From a virus: a stretch of DNA of 37,991 nt. Positions 1 through 7,151 of the stretch are shown here, one piece after another. The notes beneath the pieces were generated by a model that did no database searches, had not been told where the DNA came from, and was given only the letters and a program-made list of their open reading frames with translations. The number at the start of each line of letters is the position of its first letter. Within the stretch, counting starts at the first letter, position 1. The stretch covers positions 1 through 37,991 of the IMG/VR virus record IMGVR_UViG_3300033148_002656; one strand, written 5' to 3'. Both the position numbers and the translations under genes were made by a program.

Positions 1-114
1 GAAGCCTCGTCATTCATTCCCCATGATGACAATGTAGACACTTCGCGTATGATAAGATTATCAATTACCCTAACCTCTTTATCATCCATCTGTTCGTAAT
101 GCCAATCTTTAACA
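1..114. repeat. Terminal direct repeat, left copy (circular closure)
   Basis: Bases 1-114 are identical to 37878-37991. The prohead protease reading frame crosses the join without a break when the two copies are merged. This means the window is one full circle, or a circularly permuted linear genome assembled to closure, with a unique length of 37,877 bp. A true packaged terminal repeat of 114 bp is possible but less likely, because it would lie inside a head gene. Confidence 0.95.
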
Positions 115-467
115 CGGTATCCTATTGAGTGCTCAACCATTCGCCCTGCTTCAGCAGCAGCTTTGTATAGTTGAAATGTATCCATTCCCACATCACGCTT
201 AAGCATTAATTGAGATGTAGATATAAGCTTATTCCCATCAGTGCTTAATGTAGGAAACCCAACCCATATTTTAGAATCATGCTCTCTAAAGTGTTTAATT
301 CTTGATTTATCATAGTCAGAATTTACAGTTTCTAGATATGATTTTCCAGAAGGAATTAAGTCATCTCCAAAATCTATCTTATCAGCAGTGGACGCAACAA
401 AACGGACAATGCCCTTTTCGTCTACATCCTCTATCTTATATTCGCACTCTTTATATTCTAAATTCAT
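1..467 (-). CDS. Prohead protease (HK97 family, S78), N-terminal part
   Basis: This is the first 155 codons of the head maturation protease; the rest is at 37700-37877. The joined protein has 214 residues. It shows the S78 signature: a histidine in a REHD motif (about H63), the serine in HSIGYR (about S114) and an acidic residue in REVSTLSS (about E142). The family processes scaffold and the N-terminal delta domain of the capsid protein during prohead maturation, and the gene sits directly upstream of the capsid gene as is usual. The ATG at 467 is chosen because the ATG five bases upstream meets a stop after two codons. The gene follows the terminator at 553-575, so a promoter is expected in 468-552, but I see no clear TAnnTTTG box there. 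Confidence 0.9.
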   Translation of the reverse strand, partial: MNLEYKECEYKIEDVDEKGIVRFVASTADKIDFGDDLIPSGKSYLETVNSDYDKSRIKHFREHDSKIWVGFPTLSTDGNKLISTSQLMLKRDVGMDTFQLYKAAAEAGRMVEHSIGYRVKDWHYEQMDDKEVRVIDNLIIREVSTLSSWGMNDEA

Positions 468-552
468 ACCATTAGTATTATATTCGATAAAAGTACAAAA
501 AAATATATCAACTACCTAATAGGTTCGATATGTTGATTAGATTACATGAAAA

Positions 553-575
553 AACCAACCTTGTTAGGGTTGGTT
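553..575 (-). terminator. Intrinsic terminator upstream of the prohead protease
   Basis: A perfect 8-bp stem (553-560 with 568-575) has a 7-nt loop that reads CTAACAA on the minus strand, followed by six U. It ends the leftward transcript of the 2619-596 genes, just before the capsid module. The gap 468-595 holds this terminator and no gene. Confidence 0.85.
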
Positions 576-595
576 ATTTGTTGGGATGTGCAAAT

Positions 596-898
596 CTATT
601 CACAACCTAAAGTATTAAAAAGAAATTCGATCGTATCGGGTTGTTGGTGAAACAACGGACTGCCTAGTATCCATGTGAATGGTGTATTTTCCCAATCACA
701 AGAACATAATTCAATAAAGCTGCCAGAGCTGAGCATTTCTACATCAGTGTCGGTTTTGTTTAATGCCATTAACATCTCAGCTTCTCTGATTGGTTTATTG
801 TCCCATTTTTTATCTGCTTCTGAATAATAAACAACATCAAGATTAGTATCTTGCAATAATTCACATATCTTATCGGTAACAATTTGTAATTTTTCCAT
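596..898 (-). CDS. Hypothetical protein, 100 aa
   Basis: I do not recognise this protein. It is acidic, soluble-looking and has no signal peptide or membrane segment. It carries a Cys pair near the middle (LCSCDW) and aromatic residues in the second half. It is the last gene of a leftward unit with the lipoprotein gene upstream (4-nt gap) and ends about 20 nt before the terminator. Such small genes between the minor head protein and the protease are accessory in related phages; the role is unknown. Confidence 0.6.
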   Translation of the reverse strand: MEKLQIVTDKICELLQDTNLDVVYYSEADKKWDNKPIREAEMLMALNKTDTDVEMLSSGSFIELCSCDWENTPFTWILGSPLFHQQPDTIEFLFNTLGCE

Positions 899-902
899 AG
901 TT

Positions 903-1301
903 TTATTTGTTCATGGTTGATTTATACACCTCATACGTAACGCCTTTTTTCATGTGTTGCTCAATGTATTTTTCAATAAGACGCTTAGCAATTGTCTTTG
1001 TTTTACATTTTTCTGCAAAGTAAAAACCCATCAGTCTGAATTCGCCATAAGAATATTCTAGATACTTACTGCCGTATTTAACGGCGTAGAATCCATTTTT
1101 AGGGTAGCGCTCAATCACAAACTCAACATCTTTTTTAATTCTATTACGTTCGGGAGTAGGTGTATAGTCCATAACCCTTACAGGATCGGGCATGTTTTTA
1201 ATCACGCATTCCTTTATGTCAGGCGTAATGACAGGATCTTTTTTCTGGTCGCATGATGCAATTGATATTAAAATGATTGCAAATAGAAGTAGTTTCTTCA
1301 T
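903..1301 (-). CDS. Predicted lipoprotein, 132 aa
   Basis: The N-terminus is a type II signal peptide: MKKLLLF, a hydrophobic run, then the lipobox SIASC with the modified cysteine at about position 17. The residues after the cysteine (DQKKDP) are charged, which in Bacteroidota can favour surface export of lipoproteins. The mature domain is basic, with a segment rich in Tyr and Phe. No family is recognised. A phage lipoprotein placed among head genes is a reasonable candidate for superinfection exclusion or receptor blocking, but that is inference. Confidence 0.7.
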   Translation of the reverse strand: MKKLLLFAIILISIASCDQKKDPVITPDIKECVIKNMPDPVRVMDYTPTPERNRIKKDVEFVIERYPKNGFYAVKYGSKYLEYSYGEFRLMGFYFAEKCKTKTIAKRLIEKYIEQHMKKGVTYEVYKSTMNK

Positions 1302-1329
1302 AGTTTTATTTTTAAATTATTACTGATGG

Positions 1330-1755
1330 TTATTTATTAATGTATTTTAATGATTCTTTAATTCCATCCTTTAACGCATTCTCATAGCTATCAAACCACT
1401 CTCTGGCTGAATTTTCTATAATTTCTTCATTTCCCCACTTATCTATTTCAACCCAAAACCCCATGCTTGGATTCGAAGACTTCTTAATCTCCATGTGAAT
1501 GTTAAACTCACTCCTTAGCCAATATTGTACATTAGAAAGCATTGGGGCTGTGCAAAGTGCTTCAGGATGTAGTATGTTAATTCTGTGATTGTGATTGTCA
1601 TATAACTTGCCAATAAAGCAAATTTCAGGAATTAACTTAATATCTGATTCAAAAGAATCTCTATAATAGAAAACATCACACTCGTTATATCCACTCTCCC
1701 TTAATAATTTAGATAATTCAAAATCAGCCAATTGATATTTAATCTCTTTATTCAT
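1330..1755 (-). CDS. Hypothetical protein, 141 aa (paralogue of 6766-7116)
   Basis: The C-terminus (WFDSYENALKDGIKESLKYI) matches the pattern SFDNYEKALEVGLKEALELI of the 116-aa protein at 6766-7116. Both also start with a short helix followed by a cysteine/aromatic stretch, and share a central W-L-R element (YWLRSEF here, KWLRDTH there). This family of small proteins is common in Bacteroidota phages, with no known function. The gene has its own strong promoter (1786-1816). Confidence 0.7.
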   Translation of the reverse strand: MNKEIKYQLADFELSKLLRESGYNECDVFYYRDSFESDIKLIPEICFIGKLYDNHNHRINILHPEALCTAPMLSNVQYWLRSEFNIHMEIKKSSNPSMGFWVEIDKWGNEEIIENSAREWFDSYENALKDGIKESLKYINK

Positions 1756-1785
1756 AATAATATCTGTTTTAAGTTCTTATTATCA

Positions 1786-1816
1786 CAAATATAAGAATAA
1801 TAACCGAATAAACAAA
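1786..1816 (-). promoter_or_regulatory. Bacteroidota-type promoter for the 1755 gene
   Basis: On the minus strand TTTG (1813-1816) is followed by exactly 19 nt and then TATATTTG (1786-1793), a perfect match to the primary sigma factor pattern of Bacteroidota. The transcript would start about 25 nt upstream of the ATG at 1755. A near copy lies at 3902-3927 (see findings). Confidence 0.75.
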
Positions 1817-1842
1817 CGATGAATGAATAAAAGAATAGAATA

Positions 1843-2619
1843 TTATCTGATAGGTCTGTACAATACCGTACACATGCAATTAATAGACTCACTAGCAGGT
1901 AGATTCAAAGCCCTTGGATAAGGTGCTAATGTACCACCAACGTCAAACATTCCACCTTTATTAGCAGTCGTACCATTAAGCAACACATGATTAGGATGTG
2001 GATTAGCAGCCCCCGAATGAATCCAAATCTTTTTAAATGGAACGCCTGCAGATTCAGCACCTAATTCTTGTGCAACAGAGAAAGCAGATAAAACCTCTTG
2101 ACTAACAATCTGTCTAACTTTCCAAGTTTCGTAACCTGTATATTGATTGACTAAGTATTTGGAAGCGTCCTGTGTTAGTGTTTCTAAGCCTACACCTTCA
2201 GCTATCGCCCTATCAACGAATGTTTGTACAGTGGATTGAACCCATGCCTTTAACGTACCTTCAACAGATACAATTAGCTCACCTGTTTGAGAATTAACAA
2301 AGCTATTTAATTGACTCGACCATACAGCATCGGCAATATCTTGTTTAAGTCCTAGTACATCATTATATGTCTGTCTAGCCCAAAAGCCCCCAACAGTATT
2401 ATAAAGATCTAAATAGAACTCTTCCAGGTAAGATTCATTCACAAGTGAAGCAGCATTAAAGGCTAAACTTTGAGCAGAACCAGTCATATTAGCAACAACG
2501 TGTTTTATAGTTTTCCTACGTAACTTCGTTAGTTTACTAATGTACTTAGTCCTAGCCTTAGCATTAACCCTAGCCATTGATGCTACTTGTGCCCTATCTC
2601 TTTGTGTGACTTTAGCCAT
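1843..2619 (-). CDS. Minor head protein (Mu gpF / SPP1 gp7-like), 258 aa
   Basis: The C-terminal third has the family pattern: KKIWIHSG, then HPNHVLLNG, a glycine-rich turn, PYPR, and a closing INCMC (in place of the usual NCRC) before the end. The N-terminal part is helical and basic. Proteins of this family bind the portal and are injected with or retained near the DNA. It lies downstream of the portal gene as expected, though four small genes have been inserted between them. The start at 2619 has a structured leader with TGCGA/TCGCA repeats. Confidence 0.85.
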   Translation of the reverse strand: MAKVTQRDRAQVASMARVNAKARTKYISKLTKLRRKTIKHVVANMTGSAQSLAFNAASLVNESYLEEFYLDLYNTVGGFWARQTYNDVLGLKQDIADAVWSSQLNSFVNSQTGELIVSVEGTLKAWVQSTVQTFVDRAIAEGVGLETLTQDASKYLVNQYTGYETWKVRQIVSQEVLSAFSVAQELGAESAGVPFKKIWIHSGAANPHPNHVLLNGTTANKGGMFDVGGTLAPYPRALNLPASESINCMCTVLYRPIR

Positions 2620-2635
2620 TGTTTAATATTAAAAT

Positions 2636-2660
2636 TGCGATGTTTTGCGATAATCTCGCA
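2636..2660 (-). promoter_or_regulatory. Leader hairpin with TGCGA repeats before minor head gene
   Basis: On the plus strand TGCGA occurs at 2636-2640 and again at 2646-2650, and TCGCA at 2656-2660. Either TGCGA copy can pair with the single TCGCA, giving two mutually exclusive small hairpins between the promoter box and the ATG at 2619. This could be an operator or a translation-control element. Confidence 0.35.
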
Positions 2661-2669
2661 TTATTTATA

Positions 2670-2699
2670 CAAATATAGCACAAATAATTAAGGCATAAA
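2670..2699 (-). promoter_or_regulatory. Candidate promoter for minor head gene
   Basis: TATATTTG on the minus strand (2670-2677) lies 19 nt from a TTT at 2697-2699. That TTT is part of the U-tract of the terminator at 2700-2722, so terminator tail and -33 element overlap. The -7 box is perfect and the -33 is weak. Confidence 0.5.
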
Positions 2700-2722
2700 A
2701 AAGCCTCATGTGGTGAGGCTTT
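2700..2722 (-). terminator. Intrinsic terminator after the 57-aa membrane protein gene
   Basis: A 9-bp stem (2700-2708 with 2714-2722) has a 5-nt loop and is followed by six U on the minus strand. Confidence 0.85.
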
Positions 2723-2728
2723 GTATTA

Positions 2729-2902
2729 CTAGCTGACAAGCTTTTCAGCTCTCTCTATCCAATCATCTAAACATTCGAGTATCCTTTTAACAATAGCAAG
2801 GCGAAAGAATATAACATCCACCCAAAATAGTAGAATCCATAATATTCCAACTAGAACGATTACAATTCCCTCTAAATACATTAGCGCCTTCTCTTGTACC
2901 AT
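2729..2902 (-). CDS. Small membrane protein, 57 aa
   Basis: ATG at 2902 starts MVQEKALMYLEG, followed by one long hydrophobic segment (about residues 12-37) and an amphipathic charged tail (RILECLDDWIERAEKL). Its stop lies six bases before a terminator. It is one of a run of four or five tiny membrane or soluble genes inserted between portal and minor head protein. Function unknown. Confidence 0.6.
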   Translation of the reverse strand: MVQEKALMYLEGIVIVLVGILWILLFWVDVIFFRLAIVKRILECLDDWIERAEKLVS

Positions 2903-2935
2903 ATTTATTTATTATTAATTTAGTTTTATTTAAAA

Positions 2936-3151
2936 TTACAACCTGTTAAACACGGCATCATGATAAACTGTAAAAGCCATACCAACAATATAGGTCATAA
3001 AAGACACTATTATTATTTGACCAATAGTGAAGTTGTTTGAAATTGCGTTCGTGAAAAAGAAAGCCTCTCCTTCGCCTAGCGAAAACACTAATTCACATGC
3101 TGCGTAAAAAATAAAGAAAGCGATAGTAGCTCCTATAAAAATTCTTTTCAT
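2936..3151 (-). CDS. Small membrane protein, 71 aa
   Basis: Two predicted transmembrane segments: about residues 4-24 and 42-62, separated by a polar loop (GEGEAFFFTNAISNN). The start MKRIFIGAT could also act as an uncleaved signal. No family recognised. It is expressed with the small genes around it (2-nt gap to the next upstream gene). Confidence 0.6.
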   Translation of the reverse strand: MKRIFIGATIAFFIFYAACELVFSLGEGEAFFFTNAISNNFTIGQIIIVSFMTYIVGMAFTVYHDAVFNRL

Positions 3152-3153
3152 CT

Positions 3154-3492
3154 TTAGTTGTTTTTATTGAAATACTTAGTAGTATACGGTTGGCTTTCTT
3201 CGTAATACCTTGCTCTGCTAGCTTTAAATTTACGAGCCTTTTCAAACAGCGGCTTTTCGTAATCAAGAACGTCTTGTATGCAATTAAGAGACTTTGCTAA
3301 TCTTTCAGCATCATCTATTCTAAATAACTTTGATGCCCATCCATTACTTTCGCTTTCAAACCCCATGTGAGTATAATAGGTGTCTATGCATTCCCATATT
3401 GGAATGAATCGATAACTAGCGTATTTAACATGATATCGACCTCTGCTATAATGGCAAACTTTAACTCTAAATTTTTTATTGAATAATTTCAT
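3154..3492 (-). CDS. Hypothetical basic protein, 112 aa
   Basis: The internal ATG at 3492 (MKLFNKKFRVKV) is preferred to the ATG at 3516, because the latter overlaps the end of the neighbour at 3497. The protein is basic and rich in Tyr, Lys and Arg (YSRGRYHVKYASYR; KARKFKASRARYY). Motif KYASYRFIPIWECI suggests a small beta-rich domain. Function unknown; nucleic acid binding is possible from charge alone. Confidence 0.6.
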   Translation of the reverse strand: MKLFNKKFRVKVCHYSRGRYHVKYASYRFIPIWECIDTYYTHMGFESESNGWASKLFRIDDAERLAKSLNCIQDVLDYEKPLFEKARKFKASRARYYEESQPYTTKYFNKNN

Positions 3493-3496
3493 ATAA

Positions 3497-3679
3497 TTAA
3501 TTTTTAGTTCGTTCATTAACTCCTATTAGCAATAATGATGTTTGTATGATAAGTAAGCATTCGCCAATCGCACATCTCCACATCGGTACATCTTCATAAG
3601 TGACTATTAGAATTATCATTAAAATAATTGATACAACTACCGTATATATACCTATTAGTTTTACATCTCTATATTTCAT
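3497..3679 (-). CDS. Small membrane protein, 60 aa
   Basis: A short basic start (MKYRDVKLIG) is followed by two hydrophobic segments (about 9-27 and 37-54) flanking DVPMWRCAIGE. It ends NERTKN. It is separated by two bases from the upstream gene, so it is probably in the same transcript. Unknown function. Confidence 0.55.
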   Translation of the reverse strand: MKYRDVKLIGIYTVVVSIILMIILIVTYEDVPMWRCAIGECLLIIQTSLLLIGVNERTKN

Positions 3680-3681
3680 AT

Positions 3682-3873
3682 CTATTCATTTTTATCACTA
3701 TTAAACAACCATGCAATTAACGATATAAATAAAAATATAGCAGTAAGTGCATACATAATAAGAAACATATCCCATAATTGAAAATCATGATTGGGGTCAT
3801 GTATATTATATACGACTACGTTTAAGCCTATAAAAGCTAATATTGATAAGATCCATCCTAATACTTTTTTCAT
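3682..3873 (-). CDS. Small membrane protein, 63 aa
   Basis: The ATG at 3873 (MKKVLGWILS) is chosen because it follows the recurring GAGAG-ATG leader of this phage. A longer frame to 3933 would run through a promoter-like repeat. Two hydrophobic segments (about 4-22 and 36-56) flank a polar loop NIHDPNHDFQLWD. It is the first gene of a leftward mini-operon of tiny membrane proteins. Confidence 0.6.
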   Translation of the reverse strand: MKKVLGWILSILAFIGLNVVVYNIHDPNHDFQLWDMFLIMYALTAIFLFISLIAWLFNSDKNE

Positions 3874-3905
3874 CTCTCTATTTATTGGTTTAATTATACC
3901 ACAAT

Positions 3906-3927
3906 ATAAGAATAATAACCGAATAAA
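3906..3927 (-). repeat. Copy of the 1786-1816 promoter region with one base lost
   Basis: Bases 3906-3927 are identical to 1791-1812 (22 bp, containing AATAATAACCGAATAA). At the -7 box this copy lacks one base, so the minus strand reads TATATTGTG instead of TATATTTGTG. It would be the promoter of the 3873-2729 membrane protein genes, weakened by the deletion. Confidence 0.6.
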
Positions 3928-3959
3928 TAACAATAAAGGAAAGAAATATTAATAAAAAA

Positions 3960-3978
3960 GCCACTTTATTAGAGTGGC
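3960..3978 (-). terminator. Intrinsic terminator after the portal gene
   Basis: Stem GCCACT/AGTGGC with loop CTAATAA on the minus strand, followed by six U. It is nearly the same element as the terminator at 5278-5301 on the other side of the portal gene. Confidence 0.8.
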
Positions 3979-4005
3979 CTTAAGTTTATACATGCTTTAA
4001 TGTTG

Positions 4006-5232
4006 TTATTCAACATTCAAATCAATCTCATTAAATCCATCATTAGGATCTGTAGGCGAAACATTGAAAGGGAATATAGGTAAATCCCCCCACTTTTCAT
4101 CTGTACCTGGTAAACCTAAAGCGGCCTGACGTTGATTATAAGTAGCATAAGCTTTATCTAAAGATGTCATTGTCTTATCCACATCCTCTTTAAGGGCTTC
4201 AATATTATCAGTATCGACAACTAAGTAAGCATTATCATCAGTTGAATTAGTAAAGAGATTAATAGCCTGTAAAACCTTTTCAAGCGATGGTATTAGTGAT
4301 TGTACAACGAAGTCACGATTAGCTGACTTCATGTTATTATACGTGCTTGAATCCTCAGATATTAAAGGTAACGGGACCTTAAGCAACTTAGCTAAAGACT
4401 TTTCGTTATTTTTAATCGACTCCTGCACATTCAAATCTACAGCCGTTTCCGAAACCTTATGAGCTTCGATAGATGCACCAGTAAATTCAACACGACCAGC
4501 ACCTATAGCTCCTCCAGCTCCAAGCTTTTCCTTTAAATTCCTACCTTGCTCCTCTGTAAATGTTCTATCAGTCTTAGATGCAAGTATCATTCTTGGGCCT
4601 TGATTCTTAAAGCCTGATATCTCAGTATTCCTACCCTCGTTTATAGCTTCAATCTCACGTGTAGCAGTAGTCAATAACGAAATAGCATGTAACGACTGTT
4701 CAGGATCTTCAATAACACCACGTAAATGAATAACACTTTCAGGATCTATCTTTCTTGTAGAATCTCGACCACTAACATATTTAGTAATCCCTAGACCGTT
4801 AGCCCTTTCAAACTCTACAAACTGAGAATGTAACCATACCATCTTATCTAGTCTCCCAGCCTGTAAACCTACTCTAACATCAGTTAATCCGAAAGCTTCA
4901 CCAAATATTAAATGCTCTCTTACGCCATTCTCAATAAAATCATATTGACCTTGATAATCGTTAGGCATCTTAATAAAATCATTACGCCAATCATTAGGTA
5001 AAGGGTTTTTATCTCTATCAACTACTTTAATAGGTAGACTTGCCGAACCTTCTGAAACCTTATTTATCAGCATCCTAACACTCGCATTATTAGCATATGT
5101 ACTAGCTAAGTCTTTACGATCATAAGGGCTATAATCGTATACAGTCCCATGAGTATTAAATATAAAAGAAAGAGAAGCGTTTTGTCCTACAAAGTTTCTT
5201 AATGCGTTTTTTATCTTATCTGTTAATGCCAT
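4006..5232 (-). CDS. Portal protein (HK97 gp3 family), 408 aa
   Basis: The portal is the dodecameric ring at the head vertex through which DNA is packaged and to which connector proteins bind. The protein has the family pattern: an N-terminal region with ASVRMLINKVSEGSASLPIKVV, the FIENGVREHLIFGEAF helix, a central FKNQGPRMIL segment, and a C-terminal region with LLKVPLPLISEDSSTYNN, typical of phage_portal domains. Length is normal for the family. The start is the ATG at 5232 (MALTDKIKNAL); the frame stays open ten codons upstream, but only to a TTG. It is flanked by near-identical terminators, so it is a separate transcription unit. Confidence 0.9.
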   Translation of the reverse strand: MALTDKIKNALRNFVGQNASLSFIFNTHGTVYDYSPYDRKDLASTYANNASVRMLINKVSEGSASLPIKVVDRDKNPLPNDWRNDFIKMPNDYQGQYDFIENGVREHLIFGEAFGLTDVRVGLQAGRLDKMVWLHSQFVEFERANGLGITKYVSGRDSTRKIDPESVIHLRGVIEDPEQSLHAISLLTTATREIEAINEGRNTEISGFKNQGPRMILASKTDRTFTEEQGRNLKEKLGAGGAIGAGRVEFTGASIEAHKVSETAVDLNVQESIKNNEKSLAKLLKVPLPLISEDSSTYNNMKSANRDFVVQSLIPSLEKVLQAINLFTNSTDDNAYLVVDTDNIEALKEDVDKTMTSLDKAYATYNQRQAALGLPGTDEKWGDLPIFPFNVSPTDPNDGFNEIDLNVE

Positions 5233-5277
5233 AGTGCTATATTTTTTTGCTAAGTTAAGCAAATTAGGGGTATAAAA

Positions 5278-5301
5278 AAAGCCACCTGTTAGAGTGGCTT
5301 T
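5278..5301 (-). terminator. Intrinsic terminator upstream of portal gene
   Basis: An 8-bp stem AAAGCCAC/GTGGCTTT (5278-5285 with 5294-5301) with minus-strand loop TCTAACAG and seven U. Near duplicate of the element at 3960-3978. Confidence 0.85.
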
Positions 5302-5306
5302 GATAT

Positions 5307-5393
5307 TTAAACTTTAACAACATATAATCGACCTTTACGTCTAATTATTTTATGTGTTAATTCCCTGTTTTTAAATCTCCATCTTACTTTCAT
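5307..5393 (-). CDS. Tiny basic protein, 28 aa
   Basis: ATG at 5393 follows the phage's usual TAGAGAG-ATG leader. The product is strongly basic (MKVRWRFKNRELTHK, IIRRKGRLYVV) and ends six bases before a terminator. Leader context and terminator placement support it as a real gene, but it is too short to classify. Confidence 0.45.
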   Translation of the reverse strand: MKVRWRFKNRELTHKIIRRKGRLYVVKV

Positions 5394-5422
5394 CTCTCTA
5401 ATTTTTAACCCGAAGGTGTTAG

Positions 5423-6469
5423 TTATTTATTAACTTCTTTCTTTATTTCTACTATTCGATTATAGAGCTTTAAATTTCGAGCTACTAATTGAACGTTTCT
5501 TACATGAAGATTATTACGACTAAGAGCCTCATTCTCTTCCTTTAAAGCATAGTGATCTTCTGATAAGGATTGATATTTACCAGTTATTTCATTGACCATA
5601 GATTGCGATAACTCCTTGCGCTTCTCATTCTCAGCATATAAGTCTCCATAGTCTTGCTTTAAGTTTGTAAGTTTATCACCCTGATTCTTATTAAGCTCCC
5701 TAAGTGCTTTGTTTGTGCTTTCGAGGTCTTTAATCTTAGCAGACTTCTTTAGTAATCTACCTCTTAATTTACTCGTCTCTTCTCTAAAAGCATCAGACAC
5801 TTTTAATACATCATCGGCAGTAAAAGAAACATTCCTCTTAGCCTCCTGAGCTTCGAAAGCTTCGAGGGTGGAGGGTTTAAAGTTGTAAGTGTTTAACATT
5901 GCTAAACGCCCTTCAAACTTTTCAATCCTACCTAAATAAGTGTCACTAATATTAACATTAACACACTCGAAATACTCAGGAATTTTAACCAACTCCTTAC
6001 CATCCCAATGATAGCCATTAGCGTGTTCAGCTTCGATTAGTTTTGCTGTTTCTTCTGGGGTGGCTTTGCGTTCTAATTTACCATGATAAGCTTTGGCGTT
6101 TAAATAGAATTTATCATTAGCTGTATCTATCTGTGAATACAATATCAATAAGGTAGTTTTACTAACGTCCTCAAATCTTACTATTCTACTTCCATCCACC
6201 CACACTTCCCCATGCTTAGGAACCTCAATCCCTAAAGCCTCCTGTATTAATGTCCAATCTTGGGGCATTTGGTATAGATTAGGATTAGAAAGTCCACCAG
6301 TATCATAATAGAAACCAGTATCCTTAACCATCAACACGTCCCATCTTTTGCGCTTAAACCTATCTTTATCACTAAACCCAAGCCCTACACTCTTAGCCGC
6401 CTTAATCACTTTCTTTCTGTCCTCTTTCGAACATCCTTTTAAATCTAATGCAAAATCTTTTTTAGTCAT
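5423..6469 (-). CDS. Coiled-coil protein of unknown function, 348 aa
   Basis: I do not recognise the family. The N-terminal half looks globular: residues 1-45 are basic (SKEDRKKVIKAAKSVG) and a segment near 135-165 reads KATPEETAKLIEAEHANGYH, a pattern often seen in small phage accessory proteins. From about residue 215 the protein is almost entirely charged helix (LKKSAKIKDLESTNKALREL and more), a long coiled coil to the end. It lies between terminase and portal, where scaffold-like or packaging accessory proteins can occur, but head genes downstream are separated by terminators, so an early accessory role is equally possible. Confidence 0.65.
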   Translation of the reverse strand: MTKKDFALDLKGCSKEDRKKVIKAAKSVGLGFSDKDRFKRKRWDVLMVKDTGFYYDTGGLSNPNLYQMPQDWTLIQEALGIEVPKHGEVWVDGSRIVRFEDVSKTTLLILYSQIDTANDKFYLNAKAYHGKLERKATPEETAKLIEAEHANGYHWDGKELVKIPEYFECVNVNISDTYLGRIEKFEGRLAMLNTYNFKPSTLEAFEAQEAKRNVSFTADDVLKVSDAFREETSKLRGRLLKKSAKIKDLESTNKALRELNKNQGDKLTNLKQDYGDLYAENEKRKELSQSMVNEITGKYQSLSEDHYALKEENEALSRNNLHVRNVQLVARNLKLYNRIVEIKKEVNK

Positions 6470-6489
6470 TGTTTTAGTTTTTAGTATTG

Positions 6490-6660
6490 TTATTTTTGAT
6501 TGATATATAAAATTTCAGACTTTGGGATTATTAATGTTTCATCCTTACCCTTCCAAACCCTTGTAAATTCTATGAAATTAGAATCGAGATCCCAAAGTTT
6601 AAATTTAGAGATTGAGTTCCATGCTGTTTTAGTTGTTGAAACTTCATACTTGACATTCAT
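6490..6660 (-). CDS. Hypothetical protein, 56 aa
   Basis: ATG at 6660 follows a CTAAAATT leader and starts MNVKYEVSTTKTAWNSISK. The protein is a probable small beta-rich domain with three Trp (KLWDLDSNF; TRVWKGKDE). It has its own promoter (6692-6720) and ends 21 bases before the 348-aa gene. A plus-strand frame over the same bases is considered a shadow. Function unknown. Confidence 0.55.
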   Translation of the reverse strand: MNVKYEVSTTKTAWNSISKFKLWDLDSNFIEFTRVWKGKDETLIIPKSEILYINQK

Positions 6661-6691
6661 AATTTTAGTTTTTAGATTAATACTCTTTCAA

Positions 6692-6720
6692 CAAAGATAA
6701 CCAATTAAATCAATAAACAA
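6692..6720 (-). promoter_or_regulatory. Candidate promoter for the 6660-5423 genes
   Basis: TTG (6718-6720) and TATCTTTG (6692-6699) on the minus strand are separated by 18 nt. The TTG directly follows the U-tract of the terminator at 6724-6757. Confidence 0.55.
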
Positions 6721-6723
6721 GAA

Positions 6724-6757
6724 AAAAGCAAACATTAAATTAATAAAGTTTGCTTTT
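6724..6757 (-). terminator. Intrinsic terminator after the 116-aa gene
   Basis: A perfect 10-bp stem AAAAGCAAAC/GTTTGCTTTT with a 14-nt AT-rich loop and a U-run on the minus strand. Confidence 0.75.
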
Positions 6758-6765
6758 GGGTGTTG

Positions 6766-7116
6766 TTATATAATTAATTCTAACGCCTCTTTTAATCCTA
6801 CTTCTAACGCTTTCTCATAATTATCAAATGATTCACTTATTGTAGATTCTTCCTCTACATCTAATATTAAAATCTTATACAGTATGACTCCATGATTACA
6901 TCTAGCCTTTATTGATATACATATTTTATGCGTATCCCTTAGCCACTTTTGCAAAAGGCTTTGTGTTAGTATTGGATACAGACCAACCCTACTGCCAAGC
7001 ACAGACTCAGAACTACACACGTCTCCATTTACCGTGTATTGCATCTCTGTGTAATCAGTAAATCCTTTATCCTTAGCTAATGCTGCGGTTTCGTAGTTTA
7101 TTAAATACTCTTTCAT
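6766..7116 (-). CDS. Hypothetical protein, 116 aa (paralogue of 1330-1755)
   Basis: This belongs to a small-protein family common in Bacteroidota phages and elements: an N-terminal NYETAALAKDKGF, a central TQSLLQKWLRDTHKI and a C-terminal SFDNYEKALEVGLKEALELI. Function is unknown. The second copy at 1330-1755 keeps the ends but is divergent in the middle. It stands alone between a strong promoter and a terminator, like a self-contained module. Confidence 0.7.
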   Translation of the reverse strand: MKEYLINYETAALAKDKGFTDYTEMQYTVNGDVCSSESVLGSRVGLYPILTQSLLQKWLRDTHKICISIKARCNHGVILYKILILDVEEESTISESFDNYEKALEVGLKEALELII

Positions 7117-7151
7117 TTGTGTGATAATTAATGTTAGTATTAATTCTTACA

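Noticed and set aside
6500-6700. Plus-strand open frame of 66 codons
   Set aside because: It lies opposite a well-formed 56-codon minus gene (6490-6660) with the usual leader and promoter; the plus frame has no promoter and an unlikely composition.
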